64,000 bases of DNA from Amorphophallus konjac (GCA_022559845.1 CM040117.1:15648856-15712855); one strand, 5' to 3'; shown: positions 9,176 to 22,500, numbered from the stretch's first letter. Numbers and translations are program-made. The notes: generated from the sequence alone by a model not told the origin.

Positions 9176-12100
9176 CGTCATGTCCCGAGATATGTGTACA
9201 TCGAAAGTAATATCGGGGACATGAACAGCCGGCAAGATAAGCCTCAAGCGAGCAATATAATCAGAGCACTAAACATTCACACATAAAGGGTGAACACAAG
9301 AGAGTATAACTCCAAACCTTAATTTTATTCAATCATAATCAAAAGTTTACATCCATGTTGACTCCTTTGACCAACTAGACTCAAATAAGGAAAAAGTACA
9401 TAAGTGACTTATGACTCTTGACTAAACTAGGTCTTCGCTCATTCTTTACTCGCTCTCGGATCCGCCACTTGCATAGTCCGAATCCGACTCACTTGAATTC
9501 CTTGAAAAGATTGGGAAGAAGTAGGTATGAACACACTTGCCCAATAGGTATCTTCGTATCAACATGAGGGAAAGTTTAAGTAATTAGTATTTTAGCTCTA
9601 GATGATAAGGTAAAAGAAATGTGATTAAAACATGTAGTGTAAACCAAAGTAACAACGCAAGTAACAAGATGTAGATCAGAGAGATATGAAGGTTTACATA
9701 GAGTGATAACATGATCAAGTAAGAATATGAAGTGGCCTTTCATTAACGAGAATGTACTAGAATGTATCGAGAATGTACTTTTCATAACGTTAAAAGGCGA
9801 TGCACTAGAAAGTCAAGCAAGCATGTATAATTTCATCATGAGCATCGTGGATTTCACCCGTTTATAAAAAAAGTACTCTTGACGCAATGTGATGCCAGTG
9901 TTCATCATACCCCATGGTTTATAGTATGTTTTCGGCTATCTGCCGAGGGGGCTAGTGTCTAGCCCTTGGACACTGTGCATGCCCGCTCTTGCATCTTCAA
10001 GTTATAAATCAAGCTATTTCCACAAGATATAAATAAAGTAGGCCAATAATGTACAATTTCAACAATAGTTCCATGATAGCAAAAATCAAGGTAAGAATGA
10101 ACCAATGATGAACATAAGAGTTCAAGGATGAATTAATGAACAAAGTCGCGCTACGGGAGGAATCAAGCAGCATAACGGTACAATTCTATAGTTCCATAAC
10201 TCATTAATAACTTATTGATTAAGGGGATAGGTTCTAGATAATAAATAGACCATCTAGGAACAGAATATAACCAACCCTTGGGTCAAACCACGGGTTAGAA
10301 CATAAGCCCGAAGAATGCGGTCAAGCCAAGACCGTTTCTTTGAGAAGGCGGTCATGGTCAGACCGTTTCTTGAAATTAGCGGTCAGGTCGAGACCGCTAT
10401 CAGGATGAGTCGACGCATGAACAGAAAGGAGTCGACACAATGAGTGATGGAACCAGATTGAGGTCATGGTACGGCCGCTACCAGAAGGTGGCAGTCTCCT
10501 GAGGGCCGCTATCTATCCAGAGTACAGAAAAATGTCGGTAAGATAGGTGCTTTCTAATCCATTGGACTTTAAGGGTACAACCAGCTCGGCGTCCTAGTGG
10601 GAATCCCAGGCTCGCAGAGACATACGGAGGCCTTGAAACATGGTCACCTAGTCCGGTGGAAGGAATATCCAACGGAGAGGATCACAAGTCCAAGAAGGTG
10701 TGCCTATAAGTGCAAAGTGTAACTAATAGCCACGCACCAGAGTACGCACTATGTACTTATGAAAGACTGAAGATGAGAGTGAAATCGTGATAAAACAGCG
10801 ATCCAAACGTCACAATAAATCAAGTTCCATAATTATAAGGGAAAGATTTAAGTACAAAGCTATATGATTTTGGCATGAAAGTAGCATAAATTTAAAATAA
10901 GTAAAAAACTCATGAATGACATAAAAACTAGCACGGTGGATGCACAATATAACCAATATTAGGTATACCTAGAGATAGCTAGGAATAGGACCTGTTTAGC
11001 TAGGCTTACCATATAATTAGAGGGCTTGATCTGCAATCTGTTTAGAGTTAGCATGCAGTAGAACAGAGAGAGGAGATAGCGGTCTAGGGAGGACCATTTC
11101 TTGTAATTGCGGTCAGACTGGGACCACTAATAGACATTAGCGGTCTCTGAGAGAGCGCCTTCCGCCTGCTACGGGCAGAAGGTACTTAGGGCATGCAAGG
11201 CCTATCCTAAAGTAAATAATACATGAAAATCATGCTAGACAGATAGATATGGCATGATAGAATAAAATTAAGTCATGAAGATACATGGGTTGCATGGATT
11301 AGGCCAAAGTTATCATCTTTTCTATTAAGGTGCAGGGATATGCATGCAGAAATAGATTGAATGTGCAGTCATGATAAAACATCAAATACAACGTGTATAA
11401 TCAATGAAAATAGGAAGGAACTGAGGGCTTTTGTTCCTAACATGATGTTTGAGCCGTTCATGAGAAAACCTACCTCTGAAAAAGGCTCTAGACTTCGAAT
11501 TTTGGGAGGGAAGACGATGCTGGCTCCTACGCATCCTATATGGAACCGGCAATTTCCTGGCCTTCTAATTCTTTATCCTCTTGACCTAAATTAATGAAAT
11601 TTGGAAGATAGGTAGAAGACATAAAGGGGAACGATTAACTCTAAAGACACAACTTGAAATTATGTCGTCTGGGGCTTCTAATTTCCTATTATTTCTCAGA
11701 GAAAGCTCATTCCTGTGTGAACTGCAAGGAACCAGTAACTCCCGAGCGTTCTAACTTCTTAACGACTTGACCTCCTAGCACGAAAGTTAGAGGGAAGTTA
11801 GACAATATAAAAGAGAATAAAATCTTCTAAAGAATCAACCTGAGATAATGTCTCCTTACCTTCGAAACACGTGATCCAACACTAGGGTTCGCACGGGTCA
11901 AAGTTAGGGACTATTTATAGATTTTGAGTTAGGGCTAAGGGTTAGATCGATTTGGGAGTCCTATTTGGGGTTAAGATCGATCTCCAAGAGTCCTAGATAG
12001 GTTTACATGCCAGATAGCATTGAACTAAAGGGATTAGAATGAGAAAAATCTAGGCTTTTCACGCTTCTCACAAGCTCGTGTTCGAAAGGAGCCAGTGGTC

Positions 12101-12484
12101 CCTTCTGGGCCGCCTTCAGAAGATGACGGTCTTGCGATAGACTGCCACTATCTAGGGTGTCAGAATTTGAACAAAAATCAAATTCCTCCTATATTTATCC
12201 TCTTTTTAACTTATTTATCTATTTAAATTTGAAAATTATCCCAATTACGTTTCTATGATTGAGCTTGGGCCTAAAAGGCTTAGACTTGGGTCTATGTGCC
12301 TATTTTAAGTGGGCTTGGACTTAAATTAATATTTGGGTGTTTAAGTACTTATTAATCAGTCCATTATTCATTAAATAGCTTATTAAGCCCATTTATGACT
12401 TAAATAATTATATTTAAATTCAAAAAAATTTCAGAGAAATTCTTGTAATTCTAGAAATATTCTAGAAAATTCCCGGGCGTTACA
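9176..12484 (-). mobile_element. 5' LTR of element G (reversed)
   Basis: The 3.31 kb LTR runs from CGTCATGTCCCGAG (the expected first T reads C) to TTCCCGGGCGTTACA. Its landmarks match the LTRs of A and D: a serine-rich-looking 'ctcggatccg' block, the block that names 'gcgtcctagtgggaatccc' (about 10585-10605), and arrays of GCGGTC...GACCGC dyads. No host gene is seen inside these 3.3 kb. Confidence 0.75.
10318..10515. repeat. GCGGTC/GACCG dyad array in G LTR
   Basis: Repeated half-sites GCGGTC and GACCGT or GACCGC alternate every 12-20 bases from 10318 to 10400. A second looser group lies near 10470-10510, and further dyads near 11080-11160 and 12120-12150, the last with a TTGCGATA loop. Confidence 0.7.
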
Positions 12485-13320
12485 AATTCTCTTTTATGTT
12501 GGTTTACATATTTTCCATAGCTTTATTATTTTTCTCACTTTGAATTTGAAAAGGTAATTAAATATTCTTAATTTATCTATTATTTTATTCCAGGTTACTA
12601 CAACCTCCTCCCACTCTAACCCTAATTAGACTAGGATTTACGCAAGGAACGACCTCAACTTAATGGGATAGGGTTTCATTGCGGAATTAGGCTCAATTGA
12701 TTAGGTTTTTGCCCATTACAATATTATGATAAATTTTTCATTTTTACTTGGCCTAACTTGCTATTATATGAGTTTTTGTTAGCCTATTCCTTAATTTACA
12801 ATTAATACAAGATTCTTTTTTAGTTAATAATTATTAGATGGAATTATATTTATTCAAGTATTCGATTTATTTTAAATCTGGGTTGCTATGATTGTGCTTC
12901 TAAAATACTAAGTTTCCTTTATTGTCATTTGAATTGAATTCATGGCATAGCGAATTATTCACTCTTATTTATGTAATTTTTGTTCTTTTAAAACAACTAA
13001 ACAGCACTTAAATGAAGAGGATTGTTAAAGTTATTAAATGCCAAGTTACTAAAAATTGGGATGTTTATAAATATTGTAACCCATTCAATTGAGTGGCTTT
13101 ACTTTAATCGATCATTAAATCAATTATTTATTTGCTTATCACTAACATATTCTTATTTCATTTATTTATTCACATAAATTTCTATCTAAATTTGAATTTT
13201 AACAGAAATTACTAGGCTTAATTCACAACACGATTTCATATATTTATTTCCTCTCATTTTTCATTTCAAGTACATATTTTATTTTTATTTTAACCTTTAT
13301 TAATTAACTGGGGTGTTACA
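12485..13320 (-). mobile_element. AT-rich remnant with gypsy LTR-like edges
   Basis: The AT-rich stretch next to LTR G ends at 13320 in GGGGTGTTACA, which on the minus strand reads TGTAACACCCC, a usual gypsy LTR start. A second possible LTR edge with an adjoining purine-rich tract (minus strand) lies near 12602-12620. No coding frame is recognised. It is probably part of an older LTR element into which G inserted. Confidence 0.35.
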
Positions 13321-13413
13321 CACATACACACAGCGAGAGAGGTCTTTGCACCTCTATTGCTTGGCAGTCGCCACTGTGTGATCCCGAAACTTGGTCTTTA
13401 CCGACTGGTCACC

Positions 13414-13590
13414 TCACTGTAGTTGGGGAGTGACGTGCCTCTTCCCTGACTCACTCCACTTCTCTTCAAGTTCGACATAGGTATAGTAGGTGCCATAGAT
13501 TGAACTCTTTTCAGGGCCCATCTCCACCATCTTCTCTGAGAAATCCTCGTTGTTGAGCTCATAAGAGCTCTCCTGTAGTGGGGAAGCCAT
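13414..13590 (-). CDS. Small hypothetical ORF, 58 residues
   Basis: An ATG at 13590 opens a 58-codon frame ending in TGA at 13414-13416. The composition is protein-like, with acidic and aromatic residues, including E-L-N-N-E-D-F, E-K-M-V-E-M and Y-G-T-Y-Y-T-Y-V-E-L-E-E-K-W. I do not recognise the family. It lies in a 0.6 kb stretch (13321-13946) that shows no LTR features, flanked by a possible LTR edge on one side and solo LTR B' on the other. It could be an exon or fragment of a transposon protein or of a lost host gene. Confidence 0.3.
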   Translation of the reverse strand: MASPLQESSYELNNEDFSEKMVEMGPEKSSIYGTYYTYVELEEKWSESGKRHVTPQLQ

Positions 13591-13946
13591 GTGTCGGGAC
13601 TGCCATTATTGTATGGCCATTGAATGCTCTAGCCAGTCCCAATCCCATTGTGGCCTCTTCTCATTCAGCTACCACATTTCTTCCTGTTGTTGTTGCTACA
13701 ATAGGAGAAATGGGCACTAGCATGGTAGTAGCCCAATCGGCAAGTCCAGTGCCCTTTGAACCATAGCCCGAGAGGTGGCAGAGACCTCAACGTCAATTTG
13801 GGGAGGCTCGTCACCACCTTCGATAGCAGGACCCTATTGTCGCCCTTCTCCATCACCAATGGGCCGGTAACATCCTGATTGGGAACCCCTATACCCTCCA
13901 AATCACCTTAAGAGGCGATGCGGACCTCAATACTAGCTTGAGGAGG

Positions 13947-13951
13947 CTTGC
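13947..13951. repeat. Target-site duplication of solo LTR B' (left copy)
   Basis: CTTGC directly precedes the LTR start at 13952. The identical CTTGC follows the LTR end at 37286-37290. Confidence 0.85.
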
Positions 13952-14739
13952 TGTAACACCCAAGATTTCTCGGATCAGAATCTGTGGGTTTCGGAGCGCT
14001 TTCGTGAGTCTTGAATTGAGTTTTGTGATTAAATCATATTTTTGGCTATCGGGCCTTCGGATCCCCGTGTGGGATGAACCGTTATGTTTTCGGGCTCCGA
14101 GACATTGCAGGTGCGTAGTGTAATTTTTGAGGATTGTGGGAATGATTTTTTCTCATTTTTCTATTCTTGAAAATTTTAAAACCCCAAATATTTTCCTATA
14201 AATACAACCCTTCACTCCCTCTCACTCTCATTCTCACATTCTCTCCCTCTCTCCTCTCATTTTTCTCTTTCTCTTCCTCTCTTCTCCGGGCGGCTGACAG
14301 AGTTGGAGGCGGGTGAGGCGGAGGCGATGTGGGGATGGCGAGCGGTCGAGGATGGAGCGAGGAACGAGACGGTGGCGTGGTGAAGCCCATTTGCGGATTC
14401 GAGATGCCAGCGGTGGTTCACTATGCGATTTCACGTGGAATCGGTGTCCACGACGCGAGAAATCATCAATGGAGGTAGAGTGATGGATCCCTGGCCCTTG
14501 TATTCCATTTCCCAGCGTTTTATAGGCCGAGGTGAGGCCGAGTGTGGGTTTTGTTCACGTCGGGGTTAAAAAGCATGATTTTAGGGTGAACGACAGATTC
14601 GTCATTTTGATCGTGTTTTTGGGGTTTAATTGGGCCCTCTCGATAGTTTAGAGGGTGGGGAATGGTTCCCCCATGTTTTCCCCATCACCCGAGGTGATTG
14701 GAGCATGGATTCTAGCCCCTCGGGTAGGGTTTTGAGGTT

Positions 14740-14910
14740 GCGTCATCGGAATCGATCGACTGGCCCAATAGGTTTGGTCGACTGGTAGGGCATTCGCCAC
14801 AGGAAGGTGAACTGCCTGGTTCGATCGACTGACCCAGCTGGTTCGATCGACCAACCAGGACCACCTGCAGTAGGGCTATAGGCCAGGTCGATCGACCCGA
14901 GTGGGTAGGT
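14740..14910. repeat. TCGA-centred dyad array in LTR B'
   Basis: Repeated CGATCGACTGG, GGTCGACTGG and GGTTCGATCGACC units occur, alternating with CCCAGCTGG-like linkers. Confidence 0.75.
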
Positions 14911-15379
14911 TGGCCGAAATGCTATTCCTTCACCCATTTTGGCCTCCAGTCGACCCGGTTGAGACCCATTGGTCGGCTTGTGGCCCTGTGGATGTCCCGG
15001 ACAGCCCGTGCGGACCGACACCGTATTTTGGGGTGTCCAAAAGAGTCGTTGTATCTCGATTAGGGTGCTCGTATGGTTTAGAGGGTCCGGGTGACCCCGT
15101 GCAATCCAGGCTTCTTCGTTGTGCTAGATCGAGTCACCGTGTACCGGTGTAGGTGTGGATGGCTATCCCCACACGACGTTAGCTTCTCTAGAAAATGATT
15201 TTATGTGTAGGCCATGGGTATGGCCAATGATCGACAGTTCTTTGACCCAGCCTGGGGCTGGGGGCTTCTTAGTCTCCCTTGGAGAAGGAATGGACTTTAC
15301 GATTATGAGACTCCTTAAGGATTCTTTTCAACGTGCCTCTCTTGGATTAGGATGAATTGATGGCAGTGTCATATTGTAC

Positions 15380-15417
15380 AACGGTCTTGGCCTGAGTCGC
15401 ATGACTCAAGGACCGTT
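15380..15417 (+). other. Conserved LTR hairpin, B' copy
   Basis: Arms AACGGTC (15380-15386) and GACCGTT (15411-15417) enclose the inner stem GAGTC/GACTC (15394-15407) with loop GCAT. Confidence 0.7.
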
Positions 15418-15714
15418 GGATTAGTAGGTCTAGTTGACTATCAAGAGTCTGGTGGCATTGAGCCACCCAGTACTTCGCGATACTTACGAATGGGTGTGTG
15501 TGTAGCCAGTTAGTACTTCGGTGGTTTCTTCTCTACTGAGAGTTCCTCTGTCCAGTGACTTTCTCCCACTAGTCATAGCATTCCTACGCTGGCGAGCAGA
15601 CCCACTTGGGAGTGCTGGAGAGCATACCCAAGAGAGACGATTTTAGGGTGGTTGCCGTAGGGTCTCCCACTGTGGCGGCTCGAGTCTGGGCTAGGAGGAA
15701 AACCAGCTAGATAG

Positions 15715-18505
15715 TGTAATACCCAAAAAAATTTTGGAATAGAATCCATGGGTTTTGAAGTGCTTTGTGGGTCCCAGATCGTGTTTTATGATTAAATTAG
15801 ATTTTTGGCTGTCGGGTCTTCGGATCCTCGTGTAGGGTGAACCGATGTGTTTTCAGACTCCGGGACGTTGCACGCGTGTTGTGCATTTTTCGAGGATCGT
15901 GAGGATGATTTTTTCCTATTTTTGTATTTTTTTAGATTTTAAAAAACCCTAAATTTATTGCTATAAATATCAAACCCTTTACCCCCTCTACCCTCATTCT
16001 CACACTCTCTCCCCCTCTCCTCTCGTTTCTCTCTTTCTCTCCCTCTCTTCTCCGGGCGACTGACGGAGGTAGAGGCGACGCGGGGGTGGCGAGCGGCAAG
16101 GATGGCACGAGGAACAAGGCTGTGGCATGGCGTGGCTCATTCGCGAGTTCGTGATGCCGGCGTGGGTTTGAGGCGCGTTTTCACGAGGAATCGATGTCCT
16201 CGGCGCGGGAAATCTTCAGTGGAGGTAGGGGACGGATCCCTATCCCTTGTACTTCATTTTCTCGCATTTTATTGGCCGAGGTGAGGCCAAGTATGGGTTT
16301 TGTTCACGTCAGGGTTAAAAAGCATGATTTTGGGGTGAGCGACGGATTCGTCGATTCGATCATATTTTTGTAGTTTAAATAGGTCCACTAGGTGGTCTAG
16401 AGGGCAGGGAATGGTTCCCCCATGTTTTCCCTATCACCCGGGGTGAATGGGGCGTGGTTTGGAACCCCGCGGATGGGGTTCGATCTGAGCGTCGCCGGAA
16501 TCGGTCGACCGGCCTAGTGGGTCCGGTCGATCAGTTGGCGTTCACCACGGGGGGGGGGGGGGGGGTCGAACTGCCCAGTTTGGCCAACTGACCAGCCTGG
16601 TTTGGTCGACCGATGAGGGCTAGTTTCTGCCTGGGTACGGGTTGGTCGACCGACCCCTGTTGGTCAACCGACCCATGCAGGTAGGTCCACCGAAATGCAG
16701 CTCTTTAGCCCATTTTGGCCTTTGGTCAACCCAATTGTGACCCTTTGGCCTCGTGGATATCCCGGACACCCCGTGGGGACTGTGACTGTATTTTTGGGTG
16801 TCTAGAGGTGTCATATTATCTCGATTAGCGTGTCCAAATTATTTTGAGGGTCCGGGTGACCCCATGTGTTCCGGGCTTTCTTGTTTTGCTAGATCGAGTT
16901 ATCGTGTACTTGTGTAAGTGCGAAGGGCTATCCCCGCACGACGTTAGTTTCTTCGAAAAGCGGTTTCCATGTGGACCATTCGTATGGCCTACGACTGTGA
17001 GTCCTGTGACCCGGCCTAGGGCTGGGGGGCTTATTGGTCTCCCTTGGAAAGGGAATAGACCTGGCGGTTATAAGCCGCCTTAAGAGTCCTTGTGACTGTG
17101 GTTTTTGACCTTTATGGTACAACGGCCTTGAGATGACTCGCGTGACTCTACGGCCATTGGATTTGCGAGTCTAGCTAGTCATCCTGAGTCGGGTGGTCGC
17201 CAAGCCACCTTATGTTATGTGACACTCACGACGGGTGCGTATGTAGCACGTTGGTACTTCGGTGTTTCTTCTACCGAGAGCTTTACCTTGAGTGACATTT
17301 CTCACTTGTCGTAGCTTTCCTGCGCACGCGTGTGCAGACCCACTTGGGAGTGGTGGAGAGCTTGTCCTAGTGAGACGATTTTTAGGCTGATTACCATAGG
17401 GCACCTAGCCTTTGCAGCCTTAGTCCAGGACGGGGGGAAAACCAGGTAGAAGACCCGACTTAGAGCACATAATCTGTGTGTGCACACGTGGTTAGGGGCA
17501 TCGGATCCTGACTGACGAGTGCGACCCCAGCTAGTCCTTGTTTAGTGGTTACTTGTACAGTGTCTCAGTTTTCACCTGGGGCGAGTAGGGAGACACACAG
17601 GGCTCGGACTAAGACGTGAGTGGAAGCATCCGGCCTTGCTTCTGGTGGGCAATACTCCTGTCACACGAGATGAGTTTCTTCGTGGTTCTTCGGGTGACTT
17701 CTGAGCATTTTCTCGACTTTCAGGTGGAGGGTTCTTGGTAGAGTTACCGAGGTTTCACCCGTGGAAAGTATAGGGGTCATGACGGCGAGGTCGTGACTGT
17801 GCCTTGGACCGTGTGGTCTTGAGTTGGGCCTTCGTCTGTGAGGACGGGCCTGCACGACAAAGTTATCATGGTTTTCCCTTCCTGGTATCGTGGCTAGGGT
17901 TTTCTGTTAGTTCGGTAGCTCCCCGACTGAGAGATCGGGGTTTATTTTTTCGTACCGTTAGGAGTAGCTTATAGAGCCGTGGTTCGGCCACCGTTGTTAC
18001 TGTTCTTATTACGGTTATTCCTTCCTCCGTTATCGTTACCATTGCTACTGTTGCTACTGTTGTTGTTGATCTTGTTAGCACTGCTGTTTACCGCCGTTAT
18101 TTTATGGTGGGGATCCGTCGGACCCCTATTGAGCCAATGAGATGAGTCTTACCCCTGTCTTTTTAGGTGTAGCGATTCCTCCTTGAGGTTCGGAGGTGCA
18201 GCGCGGAGGTTCGTAGTTGCCAGCTTGCTAGAGCTGGGGGTGTACCCGGCGTTAGAGTACATTCATTTTCCCTATAGATTGTACTTTGTTGGACTGGACT
18301 CTATAGTTAGATTATTAATTAAAAATATAATTTTATTTCTTGTTATTTACACAGTTAATTATATAGTTGTTGCATGCATTATTTTAAATTTTAATGTACC
18401 TCCACACACCCTAATAACCCTTTCGAGCCTACCGGCTAGTGGGTGGCGGGCCAAGATTCAAATGGTATCGGGTATTTCTCGGTATCTAGATCTTGGGTCA
18501 TTACA
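15715..18505 (+). mobile_element. 5' LTR of element B
   Basis: The LTR is 2.79 kb, from TGTAATACCC to GGGTCATTACA. It carries a CT-rich block (15990-16055), a TCGACC/GGTCGA dyad array (16495-16700), a run of 17 G at 16549-16565 and a decayed copy of the hairpin at 17121-17157. No genes are seen in it. Confidence 0.8.
16495..16700. repeat. TCGACC/GGTCGA dyad array in B 5' LTR
   Basis: Units such as GGTCGACCGG, CCGGTCGATCA, TTGGTCGACCGA and GGTTGGTCGACCGACC are separated by 'cctagtgggt'-like linkers. The G17 homopolymer interrupts the array. Confidence 0.75.
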
Positions 18506-18507
18506 GA

Positions 18508-18523
18508 TGGTATCAGAGCATGG
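18508..18523 (+). other. Primer-binding site of element B
   Basis: TGGTATCAGAGCATGG begins two bases after the LTR end and matches the complement of the initiator tRNA-Met 3' end. Confidence 0.85.
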
Positions 18524-19596
18524 TTGTTGACATACATGAGAATTTGAGATAATTATAGTGATCAGAGTCCATAAGGTCCAGCACAGTCGATAGCTGGCAT
18601 ACGGTTTTATGTCTATTTATCGCTTTGCTTCTCGCGTGAGAGCTAGAGTGCGCGGTGTTGGCGTGTGAAGGCAGTTTCTATTTTCGTTGGAGTGCCGGCA
18701 TGGGGCCTGAAGAGTAAGATAGAGAGTTGCCTTCCTCAGAGGTGGTGGCCCCGGTTGTGCCGCGTTGGGTAGAGTTTTGCTGACAGGTGTGAGTCTGTTG
18801 TGCTGCATTCGAGGCATTTGTGTCGAGCCTAGGTGGTTGGCGAGGATTGCTCGTGGTTAGGTGGCCATGAGTGTGCTCTGAGGGAGTTATTATCATTTTG
18901 GCCACATCAGCTTGAGGTTTAGCCCGCCCTTGAGACGTCTAGGTCATGATTTGAGGTGGCAGAACGGATGTTCTGATTGAGAGATGTGCTTGGACGAGTA
19001 GATGATCTTCCTGGTGAGTTGCTGATTGTCGAGTCTGAATTTCAATTCTCGTCATGCTCTATGACGTTGGAGATGATGTTCCAGTCCCGATCATTTTTAT
19101 AGATTTCGAGGCAGACATAGGCAGAGGTGTCCCAATAAGTTATTAATCCTGTGCGTCTGCGTATGAGTGGGCTGTGTTAGTTCTGGATCTGATTCGAGAT
19201 AGTATGGCGGTGGCTTGGTTTGTGGTCCAGATTGTGAAATTTGGGGGCCATTATGCACCGCCTTGGATGTGTCGTGCGAGGTGGTAGATGAGATGTGAAG
19301 GTTCCACGGCAGATTTGAGATCAGAGGATAAGAGCTGGCAGGTGCCAATCATGGTTCGTGTCATGGTTCTTGGCGTGGTGGTCCACGCGGTAACAGCTCA
19401 AGAGATGGATTTTTTGAGGACCCGAGAATTGAGAATGGATTGGTGTCAGCAAGGACAGATTCGAGGGAATAACGTCCTATGGTCATTAATGTGGCAGCCT
19501 TCGAGCCTGGCGTCTTTAGTGGTTTTTCGCTCCTCGGTAAGTGTTTTGGCATGTTAATGGTTCCGGGATCAGAGATAGGCATAGGCCGGGAGCGTG
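18524..19596 (+). mobile_element. Element B interior, left part (no coding capacity seen)
   Basis: The leader (18524-18620) resembles the leaders of E (57480-57590) and, reversed, C (50150-50230). From 18720 the sequence matches C in reverse near 49850-50000, including GGTGGTGGCCCCGGTTGTGC-like text and 'gtgctctgagggag'. All frames are short. The break at 19597 is the insertion of element A. Confidence 0.7.
19592..19596. repeat. Target-site duplication of element A (left copy)
   Basis: GCGTG lies here and GTGTG at 30914-30918. One difference, at a CpG, fits a C-to-T change after insertion. Confidence 0.65.
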
Positions 19597-22500
19597 TGTA
19601 TAGTGCCCCAGAATTTATATAAATAATTTTCAGATTATGAATGGAATTTTCTAGAAATTATAAGGGCTAAATAGATTAATAAATGGGTTATGGAACTAAT
19701 AAATGGGTTATAAGGCCCAATTTATGTTAAGTAATTAATCCAACTTTGATAATTAAAACCCAATAGGTTAAAGGACCAAGCCCAATAAGTTTGGCCCATA
19801 TTCTAGAATATTATTTAGACTATTCACGTATTTTAAAGATAAATACTCTTGTATATAAATAATTAAATAGGATAAACGAATAAAAGAGTTTTATTAATTT
19901 GAAATTCTGCACACGTTAGATGTAACGGTCTATCGGACGACCGCCACATGCATGTAACGTATCAAGCCTGGACCGTCACACCCTGTTAATTCCGTGAGCT
20001 GAAGAACTTGCAAAAGATTAGATTTTTGCTAGCTTATCTCTTAGGGATCGAGATGGGAAGACTAATAGAGGTGTTAAGGACTCTTAGAAGTCGATCTAAG
20101 CTTTAACAAGGACTCTAGAATCGATCTAATCCTCAAACCCTAGCCAAAACTCTATAAATAGGACCTAGTTCTGAACTGAGCAACCCTTACTTTTGGCTCG
20201 TGAAGAATCAAGATAAGGAGATAGAATTTTGGGTAAGTTCTTTAGAACTTTTTGTTTATAATACATTAGACTAATAGCTCTCAAAATTTCGTGCTAGGAG
20301 ATCAACCAACCAAGGAGATTGAAGCTTCCAAAGTTGCTGGTTCGACCTTAGTAACTCAGGAAACTGAACGCAAGTCCCCTGAAGATCAAGAGATTAGGAC
20401 GTCTAAACGAGGTAATTAGAGTTCCATCCTTTAGAACTTTTTGTTCTCCTGAGTTTCATCTTCTTACCCTTAAAATTTCATGTCATTAGGTCAAAAGACT
20501 AAGGAGCTAGAGCAGTGTGAAGTTGCTGGAAACTCACTGGAAAGGGAGAACTACGGCACGTCTTTCAGACTCAAATTAGAAGCTTAAGCCTAGTTAAGCG
20601 GTAGGTTATCTCACGATTGGTAAAAACATCTTGTTAGGGATAAAAGCCCTCTGATTGTGCTTGATTTCATGCATTACAGACTATGCATTTCATGTTTTAG
20701 TGGGTCCATGCATACATATATATCCTTAGCCCTAATCAAAGATCAAAGATATTATCTTGTCAATTCACTACAACCTATGCATCTAGATGACCTTTACTTC
20801 GTTTTGTCATGATTGGGGTAGTTAAATCTTTTCAAAACATGACATGGTTTCAAATCATAGTCTTTTAATTTTATATATTGTTAGCAGGGTCTTTGACGCA
20901 TCATACTTAGATCGTCACAACACTGTAACGGCCTTATGATAAGCCGTCACACCCTCTGTTGCATTTTAGTTGCTCTGTTGTCTCTGACGCACCATAACAG
21001 GAGCGTTACACTACTGTAACGGCCCCTCGATAAATAGTCACAATCACTGTGACGCGCCAACTCTCTACCGTCAGGATAACTATAGACGGAATTGGAAAAT
21101 AGACAATTTTACTTATAAATAAGCCTAGTTATCAAAGTTTTGACCTGTTATTATGATTTTTAGTTTATTAATTGGTTCATAATAGAAGCTGCCTGTTTAA
21201 AAGCATCTTGAGTTGTTTTAAAATATATGTTAATTTCATTGGCTAACTCTATAGTTTGTATTTAAATTATGATTTCAAATGATGTATTGACGGAGTTTTA
21301 TCACGGTTTCACATCGTTTCACAGTCTTTGCTATCTATAGAGTCATTTTCTTTAAGTACATTGCATATATTCCGGTATATGGCCATTAGTTCACACTTTG
21401 CACTATAGGAACATTATTCTTGAACATGAGGACCTCTCTATTGGATATTCCTTCCAATGGACTAGGAAATCTTGTTTCAAGGCCTCCGTAATTCTCGCGA
21501 GTCTGGGATTCTCACTAGGACGCCAAGTTGGTTGTACCATTAAAACCCAATTGATTAGAAAGCACTATCAATATTTTCTAGTTCTAGCAATGTAACGGAC
21601 CTATATTGGACCGTCAGGCCCATATAACGGCCCAATATATGACCGTCACATTTTTCTGAGTCTATTCTATTATTCTGGATTCAAACCAATGTAACGGCCC
21701 AATACTGGAGCGTCACATTAATGTAACGGCCCAGTTTTTGACCGTCATAATGCTTCAATATGTTAACCCGAGGTTTTGACCCAATGGTTGATTTTCCAAG
21801 GTTCTAGATGGATTAACAATGGTCTAGGACTTACCAAATTGATTCAAGATACCTAATTTAGTTGATGGAAAGTAAGAAATGTACCGTTATGCTGCCAATT
21901 TACTTCCATGAGCATAACATTGGTTAAAGTCATTCTTGACTCTCACATTCTTAAATTGAAGCGTTCATCCATTGATTATTGTTATCATGAACTTATTGAA
22001 CTTATTACATTCTTGGCCATACTTTATTGTTACATGCGTGGAAATAGCTTGATTTATACTTGAAGATGCGATCGAGCACTGATTGTGTTCAAGGGCTCTA
22101 TACTAGTCCCCTCAGCTGATTGCCAGAAACATACTATTATAAACCATGGGGTATGATGCTACTGGCGTCGCATTACGCTGGGAGTACTTTCTCTATAAAT
22201 AAGTGAAAAGTCACGACATCATGAAAATACTTGTACATGACTTTCTTGCTTGTTACATGATATTCCACATAAATTCACCAAATACTTGCTCATAAGCAAA
22301 AGATGTTTGGATGATGATTACATGGTCTTGCTAGTACATTCTTGTTGCATTCTCGTTCATGAAAGGCCATACTACCTTCTTGTTACATTCTTGCTAGTTC
22401 ATATTTACTCTCATTCTATCTTAAACGATCCTCTTTGTTACTTTGGTTATTCGCATGATTTTACTTATTTCTTTAGAGCTAAAATGATAATTACTTTAAT

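Larger units (their letters stand above)
7916..12484 (-). mobile_element. Element G: Ty3/gypsy chromovirus, deleted and truncated
   Basis: Reading on the minus strand, the order is a 3.3 kb 5' LTR (9176-12484), PBS (9157-9168), gag start at 8938, then integrase running into LTR C' at 7915. The 3' half of the element is missing from the window because C' is inserted in it. Most of gag and all of PR, RT and RNase H are absent, so it is an internal-deletion derivative. The relationship to element A is clear at protein level in both gag and integrase. Confidence 0.75.
13952..15714 (+). mobile_element. Solo LTR B', left part
   Basis: It begins TGTAACACCCAAGATT and runs 1763 bp in the same order as the LTRs of element B, with a pyrimidine-rich CT block (14215-14285), a TCGA dyad array (14740-14910) and the conserved hairpin (15380-15417). 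It stops where the B 5' LTR begins. With the right part (36243-37285) it makes a 2.8 kb LTR, the same length as those of B. No internal region is left. Confidence 0.85.

Noticed and set aside
21398..21595. A 65-codon frame identical in both LTRs of A
   Set aside because: Identity is explained by LTR duplication. The frame is short, has no domain and overlaps the conserved non-coding LTR block.
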